Positions 7,745 through 17,372 of a stretch of DNA of 64,000 nucleotides are shown here, in pieces. Origin of the DNA: Bordetella avium (lineage in GTDB: Bacteria > Pseudomonadota > Gammaproteobacteria > Burkholderiales > Burkholderiaceae_B); the NCBI RefSeq assembly GCF_034424645.1, contig NZ_CP139969.1, positions 3,410,001-3,474,000 on the forward strand, in the 5' to 3' direction. The notes beneath the pieces were generated by a model. That model was given only the letters and a program-made list of their open reading frames with translations, was not told where the DNA came from and made no database searches. How positions within the stretch are numbered: position 1 is the stretch's first letter; every line of letters begins with the position of its first letter. The translations under genes were made by a program, and so were the position numbers.

Positions 7745-9594
7745 CAGTTCACCTTCACAAGCCCACCCTTGACGAGCAATAGACCGCCGCCATCCAAGGT
7801 CTGTGTGGCAGATGCCTTTTGCTCTATAGACAGGCCTTTAACACTCACCGTGGAGGAGGATTCCAGGCTGTAACCGCCTATTGTCTTTATCGTTAGCATG
7901 CCTCGTACATCAAGCGTCAAGTTTCCGGACACAGTGAGCACATAATCGCCGGCCACTTCACGGCTGAACCGCGCTCCATTGAGATGCGTTTCGTCACCCG
8001 TCACGTTGATCTCTCGTTTTCCCTGGACCTCATGCCGCTCGTTGCCATCGGCAACGCGAATCACGCGATCACCCTTTTCAATGGAATGGGTTTCTCCCTC
8101 ACCAACCTGGGTGAAGAGTTGAGATTGAGCCTCGACCTTCATGTCTTTTTGCGCGCGCAGATAGAACTGCTCTTCACCCGCGCGATCCTCCATCCGCAGC
8201 TCGTTACCCGCCTGGCCCGAAGGCGTCGATCGGGAGCGCAGCACCGTCTGCGTCTGCTGATCGGGGAGTTGCAATGGCAGCGTTTGTTTGACGTTGTAGA
8301 GCGTGCCTACCACTAATGGCTGATCCGGATCACCGTCGGCATAGGCAACCAGCACCTCCTGCCCCACTCTGGGCAGGAACCAGGCGCCCCACCCCTGTCC
8401 CGCCAGCGGCTGAGTCACCCGCATCCAACACGAGGCATCCTGGTTTTTCTCCGGACCATCATCCCAATGAAACTTGACCTTGATGCGGCCATGATCATCC
8501 GTCCAGATTTCCTCGCCAGACGGGCCTACCACAACGCCGGTGTGCGTTCCGGCTACCTTAGGCCGCGCGGTCAGGGGCAAGGAGCGAAACGGCAAGGACT
8601 CCGGAAAGATATCGACCTGATTGTGGTATTCACCTTGACGAAAATCATGGGCCACCGTTTTCAGGATATAGCTCTGGTCATAGCGCGAATCAGGGTGGCC
8701 GCGCAGGCGGAACTTGGCGCCGGCGCACAGCGCCGGACTTTCGCTGCGGGCGGACCCGCTTTCTCGACGCAACTGGAGCGCAGCCGCCAGAATGTCCGCC
8801 TTGCGTTTACCCTCCCCTTCTTGGGTATACCTGCCCGGGTAGCAGTAAAGCCGCCCTCCCTGGGCTTTCGCCCCATCGGTATGCAAAACCGTGGCGTTCA
8901 GGTAGTCATAATCAGCCAACACCGGGGCAGGGCCCTCCACCTCGGCCGACAGGGCAAGATCGAACAACCCCGGCTTATCCGGCCCTTGAGGCGCATAAAC
9001 AAGCTCCGATGCGCCAGCGCATTCACGATGCGCGGCGGGTGAGTCCGCCAAAATCAAGGTATGGCCGCTCTCCGAGAAATCGAAGAAATAGAAAATCCCC
9101 TCTTCTTCCATCAGACGCGAAACAAAATCCAGAGGGCTCTCATCAAACTGCACACAATATTCACGCCGGGGATAGTTCGTGTCACGCAACTTGGGGGTGA
9201 CGCGGATAGCGTGTTGATCCAGCACTTTGCGCAGAATCTCAGGCACGGTCATGTCCTGAAAGATTTTGCGATCCCGGCCCTCGGCCATCAAACACATGCG
9301 CGGCTGCAAGCGGGCCTCGTACCAGGCATTGCGCGCGTCGGCCCCAAGGTGGCTGAAACGCGTTACCAGACCATGCAAAAACCTCGCACGACTGCCGGGC
9401 CGCTGCAATCGCACCGTCATCTGGCTGCCGAGGAGCGCCTTGGGATCGATGTCGAGCTTCTCGGAGCGCAAACGCAAGCGAAAGTCGAAGAGGGCCGATA
9501 GCGCCTCGGTGCCCCGCAGCGCCTCCAGCAACAAAACGTTCTGACCGAGGGAGGTATCGACTGAACCCAACCAACGATGCTGAACCTCAGTCAT
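7744..9594 (-). CDS. vgrG: T6SS spike protein VgrG (TssI)
   Basis: The 616-residue protein has the gp27-like N-terminal region (RWLGSVDTSLGQNVLLLEALRG ranges over residues 7-28) and the QFDESPLDFVSRLMEEEGI block. The gp5-like OB fold follows (IWTDDHGRIKVKFHWD, then CWMRVTQPLAGQGWG), and the protein ends in a repetitive beta-helix tail. It stops soon after the beta-helix, so no fused effector domain is visible. It should form the puncturing trimer topped by the PAAR-like protein. It overlaps the end of tssH by eight bases. Confidence 0.95.
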   Translation of the reverse strand: MTEVQHRWLGSVDTSLGQNVLLLEALRGTEALSALFDFRLRLRSEKLDIDPKALLGSQMTVRLQRPGSRARFLHGLVTRFSHLGADARNAWYEARLQPRMCLMAEGRDRKIFQDMTVPEILRKVLDQHAIRVTPKLRDTNYPRREYCVQFDESPLDFVSRLMEEEGIFYFFDFSESGHTLILADSPAAHRECAGASELVYAPQGPDKPGLFDLALSAEVEGPAPVLADYDYLNATVLHTDGAKAQGGRLYCYPGRYTQEGEGKRKADILAAALQLRRESGSARSESPALCAGAKFRLRGHPDSRYDQSYILKTVAHDFRQGEYHNQVDIFPESLPFRSLPLTARPKVAGTHTGVVVGPSGEEIWTDDHGRIKVKFHWDDGPEKNQDASCWMRVTQPLAGQGWGAWFLPRVGQEVLVAYADGDPDQPLVVGTLYNVKQTLPLQLPDQQTQTVLRSRSTPSGQAGNELRMEDRAGEEQFYLRAQKDMKVEAQSQLFTQVGEGETHSIEKGDRVIRVADGNERHEVQGKREINVTGDETHLNGARFSREVAGDYVLTVSGNLTLDVRGMLTIKTIGGYSLESSSTVSVKGLSIEQKASATQTLDGGGLLLVKGGLVKVN

Positions 9595-12205
9595 GCTCTG
9601 CTTCCTTAGCGGTCAAGCCAAAGACAAAGTTTCCGCTACTGTCCACGCTCAGACGCACAAGGGCGAACTCGGCGCCTGTGGACAGGCAGTCCAGCACCTG
9701 GCTGGCAATCTCGGGCAGAACCACCTGCGTGAGAATGTGGTCCACATTGCGCGCACCGCTATCGACTTCTCGGCAGCGGCGTGCAATCTGCTGCGAGACC
9801 TCCGGCGTCCACTCGAACTCGGCCCCGTGGTTGAGCCGTATGCGCTCAGCGATTTTGTTCAGCTTCAGCCTGACAATGCGCTCTAACTGGACGTCTTGCA
9901 GCGGGTAATAAGGAACGACAACCGTTCGCCCCAGAAAGGCAGGGCCGAATTGCCGAGACAGCGCAGCGTGCAAGCGCTCGCGCAGCGCTTGGGCATCGGG
10001 CCACACCTCGCCCGCGCAGGCATCAGTAATGACATCCTGCGCAGCATTGGAGGTCAGAATGATGAGGGTGTTGCGAAAATCAATCGGCGTGCCCTCACCG
10101 TCTTCCATTTCCCCTTTGTCGAACACCTGGAAGAAAAGCTCCAGCACGTCGGGATGCGCCTTCTCTATCTCGTCCAGCAACACCACGCTATACGGCCTGC
10201 GCCGGACCGCCTCGGTCAAGACACCGCCCTTGCCATAGCCCACATAACCCGGCGGCGCACCCTTCAGGCCCGAAACGCTGTGGGCCTCCTGGTACTCCGA
10301 CAAGTTGATAGTGATCATGTTGCGTTCGCCGCCATAAAGAATATCGGCCAGCGCCGTAGCGGTCTCCGTTTTGCCCACGCCGCTGGGCCCCACCAGCAGA
10401 AATACGCCCACAGGCTTGCCCGGATCATCGAGTTCGGCGCGAAACGTCCTCACCCGCCGTGCAATCGCATCTAGCGCAGCGTCCTGCCCCACGACCCGCT
10501 CGCGCAGCCGGTCTTCGAGATTGAGCACCGTATGCAGCTCATCGGTAAGCATCCGCCCCACGGGTATACCGGTCCAGCCGGAAATGACCCGGGCAACAAC
10601 AGAGGAGTCAACGCAACTGGGCACCAGCGCCTCATCGGCCTGCAGTACCTCCAGACCTTTTTCGAGACGCAGCAAATTGTTCGTCATGTCGCGCAACTCC
10701 TCGGCGCCCGCCTCGGCTTGAACGGCCTGCTCGATCCGAGCACGCCAGGCTCTGATCTGTTGCACTGCCAGGCGTTCATTGTCGAGGCGATCCAGCAAAT
10801 GCGTCTTCTCTGCGGCAAGCTCTTCTATGCGCTGCGTCAGTTGCTCCACTTCGGCGGGGTTGCCCTGGCCTTTCGCCACCTCATGACGCAGCAGATTCAG
10901 ACGGCCGCGCGCCAGTTCGAGCTGACGGTCCAACGTCTCCAAGGCCTGGGGCGGCCCGTTGTGGGCAGAGGCGACAATAGCGCAGGCCGTATCCAGCACA
11001 CTCACCGCCTTGTCCGGCAACTGCCTGCCCGACAGATAGCGATGAGAAAGACGCACCGCATCGCGCACGGCGCTATCGAGAACTTCCACCTGATGATGCT
11101 GCAACAGACGTGGCACAACCGCGCGCAGCATCTCCACTGCCGTGTCCTCGGAGGGCTCATCCACCTTGATGACCTGAAAGCGCCTGGCCAAGGCGGGATC
11201 GCGCTCGACATAGCGTTTGTATTCCGCCCAGGTGGTCGCCGCGATGGTGCGCAGTTCCCCCCTGGCCAAAGCAGGCTTGAGCAGGTTGGCCGCGTCCCCC
11301 TGGCCCTCCGTGCCCCCTGCCCCTATCAGCTGATGAGCTTCATCGATGAAAAGTACGATGGGCCGTGGGGAGGACTTCACCTCTGCCATCACGCCTTTGA
11401 GTCGGTTTTCAAATTCGCCTCGCACGCCTGCGCCGGCCTGCAGCAAGGCGAGATCCAGCGTGCATAGCTGCACATCCTTCAAAGAAGGCGGCACAGTCCC
11501 TTGCGCGATGCGCTGCGCCAAGCCCTCCACGACAGCCGTTTTACCGACGCCGGCCTCGCCAGTCAGGATAGGGTTGTTCTGACGCCGACGTAAGAGCACG
11601 TCGATCAATTGCCGAATCTCGGCATCGCGCCCGGTCACCGGGTCTAACCCCCCTGCCAGCGCGATTTCGGTCAGGTTTACCGTGTACTGCGAGAGCGCCG
11701 ACGTCGCTCCACGCTCGGCGACCGAGCCACCCTCCTGTCCCGCAGCTAGCGCATCCGGCAAGACCGCGCGCAGTTGTTCGCGCGGGATATTGAGCAGGGA
11801 GGGCGCGCTGACCAGAATCGCCTGGCGTAATTCGTCTTTCTCAAGCAGCGCAACCAGCAGGGTGCCGGAACGAATCTGCTGCTCGCCTAACAACAAGGCG
11901 CTTTGCAACAAGGCCTCTTCAAACCAGGCCGCGAAATAAGGCGATAACGCAGGCGTACGGGGATTACCACGCTTGAAGGCATCGATCGATCGCTTTAGCT
12001 GAGCGGACAACATCTCCCGGTCTACCCCCATACGCTCGATCAACAGCTCCAGGTCCGGAGCTCTGGCCTCCTGCAAAGCGAGTAAAAGGTGCTCGACTTC
12101 CACAGTGTGGTGCGTCTGTCGGACGCACAACTGGGCCGCCTCTTCCATTGCCGTTTTACACACCGCATTCATGCGGGTCAGCAGGGTTCGTATATCTGTA
12201 GCCAC
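9587..12205 (-). CDS. tssH: T6SS sheath-recycling ATPase TssH (ClpV)
   Basis: This is an 872-residue AAA+ unfoldase. It has a Clp N-domain (about 1-150), a first ATPase module with Walker A GEAGVGKT at about 216-223 and Walker B LFIDEA near 285-290, a middle coiled-coil domain (about 420-530), and a second module with GPSGVGKT at about 606-613. ClpV extracts and disassembles contracted TssB/TssC sheath. The gene begins two bases after tssG and runs into vgrG. Length and both nucleotide-binding sites are intact. Confidence 0.97.
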   Translation of the reverse strand: MATDIRTLLTRMNAVCKTAMEEAAQLCVRQTHHTVEVEHLLLALQEARAPDLELLIERMGVDREMLSAQLKRSIDAFKRGNPRTPALSPYFAAWFEEALLQSALLLGEQQIRSGTLLVALLEKDELRQAILVSAPSLLNIPREQLRAVLPDALAAGQEGGSVAERGATSALSQYTVNLTEIALAGGLDPVTGRDAEIRQLIDVLLRRRQNNPILTGEAGVGKTAVVEGLAQRIAQGTVPPSLKDVQLCTLDLALLQAGAGVRGEFENRLKGVMAEVKSSPRPIVLFIDEAHQLIGAGGTEGQGDAANLLKPALARGELRTIAATTWAEYKRYVERDPALARRFQVIKVDEPSEDTAVEMLRAVVPRLLQHHQVEVLDSAVRDAVRLSHRYLSGRQLPDKAVSVLDTACAIVASAHNGPPQALETLDRQLELARGRLNLLRHEVAKGQGNPAEVEQLTQRIEELAAEKTHLLDRLDNERLAVQQIRAWRARIEQAVQAEAGAEELRDMTNNLLRLEKGLEVLQADEALVPSCVDSSVVARVISGWTGIPVGRMLTDELHTVLNLEDRLRERVVGQDAALDAIARRVRTFRAELDDPGKPVGVFLLVGPSGVGKTETATALADILYGGERNMITINLSEYQEAHSVSGLKGAPPGYVGYGKGGVLTEAVRRRPYSVVLLDEIEKAHPDVLELFFQVFDKGEMEDGEGTPIDFRNTLIILTSNAAQDVITDACAGEVWPDAQALRERLHAALSRQFGPAFLGRTVVVPYYPLQDVQLERIVRLKLNKIAERIRLNHGAEFEWTPEVSQQIARRCREVDSGARNVDHILTQVVLPEIASQVLDCLSTGAEFALVRLSVDSSGNFVFGLTAKEAEHD

Positions 12206-12207
12206 GC

Positions 12208-13122
12208 TTATCCTTTATGCAAAGGGACCCCGCGCAAGCGGAATCTTGGTGATTGTCTGCAAGCCTTCCCCAGCCAGCTGGACCACCCCAAGCGAGGCCG
12301 TGTAACAGGTCCTGCCGTCGGCGCCAACCTGACCTCAACATCGAGTGGCGCTCGGAGATAAGCGCGCAAACAGGCGACGAGCAGCCGATATCCCTCGCCT
12401 CCGGCGCTTAAAGCCTGGGCTTCGACATCCGTGAATGCGTCGGCGTGTCTGGGCATGAGCGTCAACGCAATACCCGCTGCCGGATTCCATGCCCGGCTAC
12501 CTAAAGCGGTATCCGACAAGCGTGAAGCAGCACCCAGCCGCGCGCGCGTGGCCTGGTCCAAGGCAATCCAGCCTCCCTGCATCGACGCCCCCCTCACCCG
12601 CAAATGCAGGCGTTCGGCGATCAGCGTTTGCAGTCCGGCCAGAGAACGGGTGCGTATTGCGAGCAAGGCCGAAGCGGGCGCGCCCAGCGGCTCCACATCG
12701 GCAGGAAGATGCGTCAGCGCCCGCAAGACCTGCCAAATCGGCGCCTCCACGCCCTGTCCGAGCAAGGCCGGGTAGCAACGACGCCGGGCCCGGAACAGCA
12801 TGAGCATCAATCTATGGTTGAAAATATCCAGAAAATCGCTTGCCGAGCTATCACCACGCTCCCTCGCCTGGAGCACCTGCTCGGTATAGGGCAAAGGCAA
12901 GGGGCCATTGGCACCGGCAATACAAAGCACATTGCTGGTCAGCTCGAACGGCCCCTCGCCATTGCGCGAAATAGCCAGCACATCGCTGGCGTCAAAACTG
13001 ATGCCAACGCGTGTCCGAAAGCGCACGGCGCGCCCGCCTTGCTTGCCGCTCATCTGCTCAAGCAAACGCACTGCCTGAAAGAAATTGAATTGATAGGGCC
13101 GCGCCAGCAAGTCATGACTCAT
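12208..13122 (-). CDS. tssG: T6SS baseplate protein TssG
   Basis: The 304-residue protein opens with YQFNFFQAVRLLEQM, the conserved TssG N-terminal motif, and continues with the VRFRTRVGISFDASDV strand region typical of the family. TssG sits with TssF and TssE in the baseplate wedge that contacts TssK. Its ATG overlaps the tssF stop by four bases. Residues VRLAPTAGPVTRPRLGWSSW near the C-terminus resemble the family's terminal domain. Confidence 0.93.
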   Translation of the reverse strand: MSHDLLARPYQFNFFQAVRLLEQMSGKQGGRAVRFRTRVGISFDASDVLAISRNGEGPFELTSNVLCIAGANGPLPLPYTEQVLQARERGDSSASDFLDIFNHRLMLMLFRARRRCYPALLGQGVEAPIWQVLRALTHLPADVEPLGAPASALLAIRTRSLAGLQTLIAERLHLRVRGASMQGGWIALDQATRARLGAASRLSDTALGSRAWNPAAGIALTLMPRHADAFTDVEAQALSAGGEGYRLLVACLRAYLRAPLDVEVRLAPTAGPVTRPRLGWSSWLGKACRQSPRFRLRGVPLHKG

Positions 13123-14861
13123 AGGATGGCCTCGTAACCCGACATCGGCGGCCAGGCACGCCAGATCTCATCGCGCAGCCGAACCTGGGTGCGCACAAAA
13201 GAATTGATCGAGGTCGTCAGCGCGAAAAACCGCGCCAGCCCGGCTGCCAGCAACAGCGGCGAACTGCCGACATAGGCTTGCGGGTCGAACTCCAGCGTCA
13301 CATCCGTGCCAAGCTGATAGCCGCGCCAACTCCCTCGAGAGACGGGAATGCTGGCCTCAGTCGCCTGCGCACTCAACAGGCCTTGAATCATTCCGATCTC
13401 ACGCGCGGAACTACCCGCGAACAGCCGCATCAGATCCTGCAACCTTTGACTACTGCCACCCGGTTCAAAAAGTGATTGCTGTTGCGAGGTCACAAAGGCG
13501 GCCAGTTGCCAGAGCTGTCCGGCATCCAGCGGTGGGTCTCGCTGCGCCGTCGGCTCATAAAGACATGTCGCGCTCAGGTTGGAGCGCACCTTCTCGAACA
13601 AGAGACTGGCGCCTGCCGGCACTTGCTCGGCGAGCCTGCGATTGGTGCACCATAAATTGGCATAGGCGACCGGCACTGCCGGCGCCATGGCACGCTGGCG
13701 CGAATCAATGAAACTGATAAAGGTATCGGTTCCGCCATTGGGCCGGAAACTGAGTTGCCGCCGGCTGGTCCAGAACATCGGTGGCTCAGGTTGTATCAGA
13801 TGCTGCTGCGAAGAAAAATTCGGCACTTCCACGGTGCGCTCCGCCATCGGATCAGACAGATATACCTTTTCAACACGGAATATCTCGACGGTCTCGCTGT
13901 CTTGCCAACTGGCGCTCAGCGGATACTCATAGGCCTTCTGATCTAAAGCTACCGGTTCGCTAGTGCTGCCGAACAGATTGACAATCGGCACGCAGCCCAG
14001 CTTGAAACTCCCTTCGTGAGGGCCACGGTTTCCCCGCAAAGGACGCCGCAAATTCACGCGGATCTCACAACGGCTGCCGGGCAGTGGAAGGCCCTGCGGC
14101 AACCCGAGGTCGAAGAAATGGAATTTGCGGGGAAAAGCGAAAATTTCCTGCAAAAGTAAATGCGCCGGATGGGCGTAACCGTGGCGCGGCAAGGCTTCTT
14201 CGCCGTGGTCAAAGCCCACTTCTCGCCACTCCCCCGCCGACACACGGTGGTCGTCCACGATCAGGTCCGTGCCGATCACGCCGCCGACCAGCCACTCATA
14301 CAAGGGCGCAGCCTCCATCCAGTCGCCAGCAAGATGCACCCGCAGACTGCGTATATCCAGCTCCGCCAGCGTCAAGCCCGCATCGGCCTCCAGCTCCAAC
14401 GACAGCGTCCGCTCATCAAGACTACGTATACCGCGCAAATGCAGCGGCCATAAGCGGCTGTCCCAGACGGTTTGAAAACGGCAGTTTTCCTTGCCGGCGC
14501 TGCGCGCCACCAACTCAGCCCCCTTGGGTAGCGAGAAACCTGCGGTGACCTTGCCCTGGCTGAGTTCCAGGTGCAACTGCGCAATCGACATAGACGGGAC
14601 TGGCAAAGCCAGCGCAGGGCAGAGATTCTCAAGAAGATCCGAAGCCAACTGCGGCAAGGTCTGATCAATCTCTCGATGCACCCTGGCCGAAAGGAAAGCA
14701 AAAGACTCCAGCAGGCGCTCGACATGAGGGTCGGGAGACTCGCCCCCATGCAGACCCAGTTTTCCGGCCACCTTGGGATAGCGCTGAGCGAAATCAGCGC
14801 CCTGCTCTCTTAAATACGCCAACTCTCGCCGGTAATACTTGAGAAATTCATCGCTAAGCAT
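13119..14861 (-). CDS. tssF: T6SS baseplate protein TssF
   Basis: The 580-residue protein starts with FLKYYRRELAYLREQGADFA and PKVAGKLGL followed by DPHVERLLESFAFLSARV, all hallmark TssF (VasA/ImpG) sequences. It is a wedge component of the T6SS baseplate. It lies 16 bases after tssE and overlaps tssG. Length is normal for the family and no frameshift is seen. Confidence 0.96.
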   Translation of the reverse strand: MLSDEFLKYYRRELAYLREQGADFAQRYPKVAGKLGLHGGESPDPHVERLLESFAFLSARVHREIDQTLPQLASDLLENLCPALALPVPSMSIAQLHLELSQGKVTAGFSLPKGAELVARSAGKENCRFQTVWDSRLWPLHLRGIRSLDERTLSLELEADAGLTLAELDIRSLRVHLAGDWMEAAPLYEWLVGGVIGTDLIVDDHRVSAGEWREVGFDHGEEALPRHGYAHPAHLLLQEIFAFPRKFHFFDLGLPQGLPLPGSRCEIRVNLRRPLRGNRGPHEGSFKLGCVPIVNLFGSTSEPVALDQKAYEYPLSASWQDSETVEIFRVEKVYLSDPMAERTVEVPNFSSQQHLIQPEPPMFWTSRRQLSFRPNGGTDTFISFIDSRQRAMAPAVPVAYANLWCTNRRLAEQVPAGASLLFEKVRSNLSATCLYEPTAQRDPPLDAGQLWQLAAFVTSQQQSLFEPGGSSQRLQDLMRLFAGSSAREIGMIQGLLSAQATEASIPVSRGSWRGYQLGTDVTLEFDPQAYVGSSPLLLAAGLARFFALTTSINSFVRTQVRLRDEIWRAWPPMSGYEAIL

Positions 14862-14877
14862 AGGAGGTGCCGCAGCG

Positions 14878-15282
14878 TCAGTTGAGGAGGTCGACGCCGA
14901 TCTTGAACATGACTTGCGGCGCTTTCGGCTGAGCGTTCAACCTGGCAGATACGAGAAAATGGCCCCGCCTGGCGTCTGTTTCAGGAAAAGAAAATTTGAC
15001 CTGGACATCGTTCAAACGGGGCTCAAAGCGCCGAATCGCACAAGCCACCACTACCTCGATGGTTTCTCGGTCGCCCTGAGACCGCAGCATCTGAATGGAG
15101 AAGTCCGGTACGCCATAATCCAGTTCGGACTCATCCAGCCAGAGATCGGTGGATCTGGCCGTGCGTGTGTTCAACAGACGATCCAGATCCAGGGCGACCG
15201 ACTCATGCAGACCAGCCATATCCACCGTCTCAGGCGCATCGACCGACAACCGGTCAAATAGAGGCAACAGATAGCGCGTCAT
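14878..15282 (-). CDS. tssE: T6SS baseplate protein TssE (gp25-like)
   Basis: The 134-residue protein has the gp25 lysozyme-like fold signature: LHESVALDLDRLLNTR, then YGVPDF and IRRFEPRLNDVQVKF. TssE nucleates sheath polymerisation at the baseplate. It follows hcp by eight bases and precedes tssF. It begins TRYLLPLFDRL, the usual short N-terminal extension. Confidence 0.93.
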   Translation of the reverse strand: MTRYLLPLFDRLSVDAPETVDMAGLHESVALDLDRLLNTRTARSTDLWLDESELDYGVPDFSIQMLRSQGDRETIEVVVACAIRRFEPRLNDVQVKFSFPETDARRGHFLVSARLNAQPKAPQVMFKIGVDLLN

Positions 15283-15290
15283 TCAAAATA

Positions 15291-15767
15291 TCAGAACGCT
15301 TTGTTGGTTTCGAGATCCCAGCCCATCGACGCATTACCCTTCTTCTCGCCGGTCGGACCCTGCTGGGTGTACTCAAACTTGATGCTGGTAAACGAAATGG
15401 TGAAACTGTCGCTTTCCATGCCGCCGCCACCGCTCATGTCGTAGCTGGCGATGATGCAATTGCCCATGGTTACGCAGATGCGATTCAAGGACTTGTCATC
15501 TGCATTGCGCGCCACGATCAACTCGACCTCTCCCAGCTTCTTGCCGCCCGCGCAAGCCCCCATCAGCGCCGGACTGGACTGATCGGTTTGCTTGGAGCAC
15601 GACAACAGGCGGAAATCCGGTCGCCCTAGCGTGCGCTCTGAATTCCCCACATCGTGCGAGACGGGTTGCGAGACACCCAGCGAATAGCTATCGAGAACGA
15701 TATAACCCACGTAGGGGTCAACCAGGCTGTTTCCCTTGATGTCCTTGATCTTCAGATAGATGTTCAT
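15291..15767 (-). CDS. hcp: T6SS tube protein Hcp (TssD)
   Basis: The 158-residue protein begins NIYLKIKDIKGNS and shows the alternating strands of the Hcp ring, including ICVTMGNCIIASYDMSGGGG and DSFTISFTSIKFEYTQQ. Hexameric rings stack to form the secreted inner tube. The gene has a strong Shine-Dalgarno (AGGAG) and is preceded by a perfect 9-bp hairpin in the gap after tssC. No C-terminal effector extension is present. Confidence 0.95.
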   Translation of the reverse strand: MNIYLKIKDIKGNSLVDPYVGYIVLDSYSLGVSQPVSHDVGNSERTLGRPDFRLLSCSKQTDQSSPALMGACAGGKKLGEVELIVARNADDKSLNRICVTMGNCIIASYDMSGGGGMESDSFTISFTSIKFEYTQQGPTGEKKGNASMGWDLETNKAF

Positions 15768-15794
15768 GCTTGACTCCTAAGCAGGGGGGAGGGA

Positions 15795-15821
15795 ACAGTG
15801 GGGCACAACGCCCCCCACTGT
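15795..15821 (-). promoter_or_regulatory. Intercistronic hairpin between tssC and hcp
   Basis: A perfect 9-bp inverted repeat (ACAGTGGGG and CCCCACTGT, 9-base loop) occupies the 60-base gap between the tssC stop and the hcp start. There is no uridine tract behind it, so it is unlikely to terminate. An mRNA processing or 5'-stabilising stem that raises hcp expression is the more likely role. The structure is read from sequence; the role is inferred. Confidence 0.6.
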
Positions 15822-15827
15822 GGGAAA

Positions 15828-17321
15828 TCATTGACTGGCGGCGGCAGGAAGATCAGCCACCAAACGGATAGAAGCCGTGAGCTCTTCCATCTGGTAATGA
15901 GGCCGTAGAAAGCAGGTCGCCCGGTAAGCGCCGGGGCGGCCTGGCACTTCGGTGACATCCACTCTCGCCTCACTCAAGGGATAGCTGGCCTTCTGGTCAT
16001 GTGAGGCCGAGGGATTGATCAGGACGTAATCCGCGATCCAGTTATTGAGATAGCGTTCCACGTCCGAGCGAGACTGAAAGCTGCCGATCTTGTCGCGCAT
16101 GATGACCTTGATGTAATGCGCGAAACGGGAGGCCGCCAGCACATACGGCAGGCGAGCGGATAGCTGGGCATTGGCGTTCGCCGCAGCCGTGTTGTAGATT
16201 TTGGGGCGGTTAACCGTCTGGCTGCCGAAAAAAGTTGCCTCACCCGTGCCCTTGGCATTGACCAGAGCGATGAAGCCCAGGTCGCTGAGTTCTTTCTCGC
16301 GTCGATCGGTAATCGTGACCTCGGTCGGACATTTCATGGCGATATCGCCCTCGCCGGTTTTATAGGCATGAGCAGCCATGCCCTGAACCCGGCCTCCACC
16401 TTCCACACCCCGAATGGCCGTGGCCCAGCTGTGTTCGGCAAATGCCGCAGTGATACGCAAGCCCAGCTGGTAGGCCGCGTTCGCCCAAAGATACTTACCG
16501 TGTTTGGCGTCCTGGACATCTTCCTCAAAATTGAAGGAATCGACCGGCTGCGAATTCGCTCCATAAGGAAGCCGTGCCGCATAAGAAGGCAGAACCAGGC
16601 AGACATAGCGCGAATCTTCGCTATCCCTGAACTGCCGCCAGCGTTCAAGCTCGGCGCTCTCGAATATTTTGGCCAGATCTCGCGTCACACCGAGATCGGT
16701 GAATGACTTCAGATCGAACAACGAAGGAGCCGCCGCAGCCACGAATGGCGCATGCGCGGCCGAGGCCACGCGTGAAATGCGTTCTAGCAGGGCAATATCC
16801 TGTGGATGACGGCCAAACTGATAGTCGCCGATCAGCATGCTGTAGGGCACGCCGCCAAAGGTGCCGTACTCTTCTTCATACACTTTCTTGAACAGCACGC
16901 TCATATCGTGATCGACCGCGCTTTCCAGATCCTTGAGCAGATCTTTTTTGCTGACATTGAGCAGACGCAGCTTCAAGCGAGAACTGGTTTCCGTGCCCGA
17001 CACGAAGTGATGCAACCCCGTCCAGGAAGCCTCTAGTTGCTGAAAGGCGGGGTCATGCATGATGGCATTGAGCTGATCCGACAAGAGCGCATCGATCTCG
17101 GCGATACGCTCATGGATCATGGCGACCACAGACTTATCGGGGCTGGTGCGCATCCCCTCGTCGAGGATCTGGCTCGCCAACTGCCCGATCAATTGCTTAG
17201 CATAACCACTCTGGGATGGTTCAACGGCCATATTCCCTTCGAGGACGATACGATCAAGCAAGGTCAACTCTGCGCTGGACTGCACAGCGTCGGCGGTTTC
17301 CGGAAGCGTTTCATTGGACAT
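15828..17321 (-). CDS. tssC: T6SS sheath large subunit TssC (VipB)
   Basis: The 497-residue protein contains the family blocks WTGLHHFVSGTETSSRLKLR, DYQFGRHPQDIALLERIS, SRYVCLVLPSYAARLPYG and the C-terminal HYIKVIMRDKIGSFQSRSD. TssC forms the contractile sheath with TssB and is the larger partner. It is 51 bases downstream of tssB and separated from hcp by the hairpin. Length is normal. Confidence 0.97.
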   Translation of the reverse strand: MSNETLPETADAVQSSAELTLLDRIVLEGNMAVEPSQSGYAKQLIGQLASQILDEGMRTSPDKSVVAMIHERIAEIDALLSDQLNAIMHDPAFQQLEASWTGLHHFVSGTETSSRLKLRLLNVSKKDLLKDLESAVDHDMSVLFKKVYEEEYGTFGGVPYSMLIGDYQFGRHPQDIALLERISRVASAAHAPFVAAAAPSLFDLKSFTDLGVTRDLAKIFESAELERWRQFRDSEDSRYVCLVLPSYAARLPYGANSQPVDSFNFEEDVQDAKHGKYLWANAAYQLGLRITAAFAEHSWATAIRGVEGGGRVQGMAAHAYKTGEGDIAMKCPTEVTITDRREKELSDLGFIALVNAKGTGEATFFGSQTVNRPKIYNTAAANANAQLSARLPYVLAASRFAHYIKVIMRDKIGSFQSRSDVERYLNNWIADYVLINPSASHDQKASYPLSEARVDVTEVPGRPGAYRATCFLRPHYQMEELTASIRLVADLPAAASQ

Positions 17322-17372
17322 GATTTACCTCTCTAAAGAGCACGACTCAAAGGAGCACGACACAGAGCCCGC

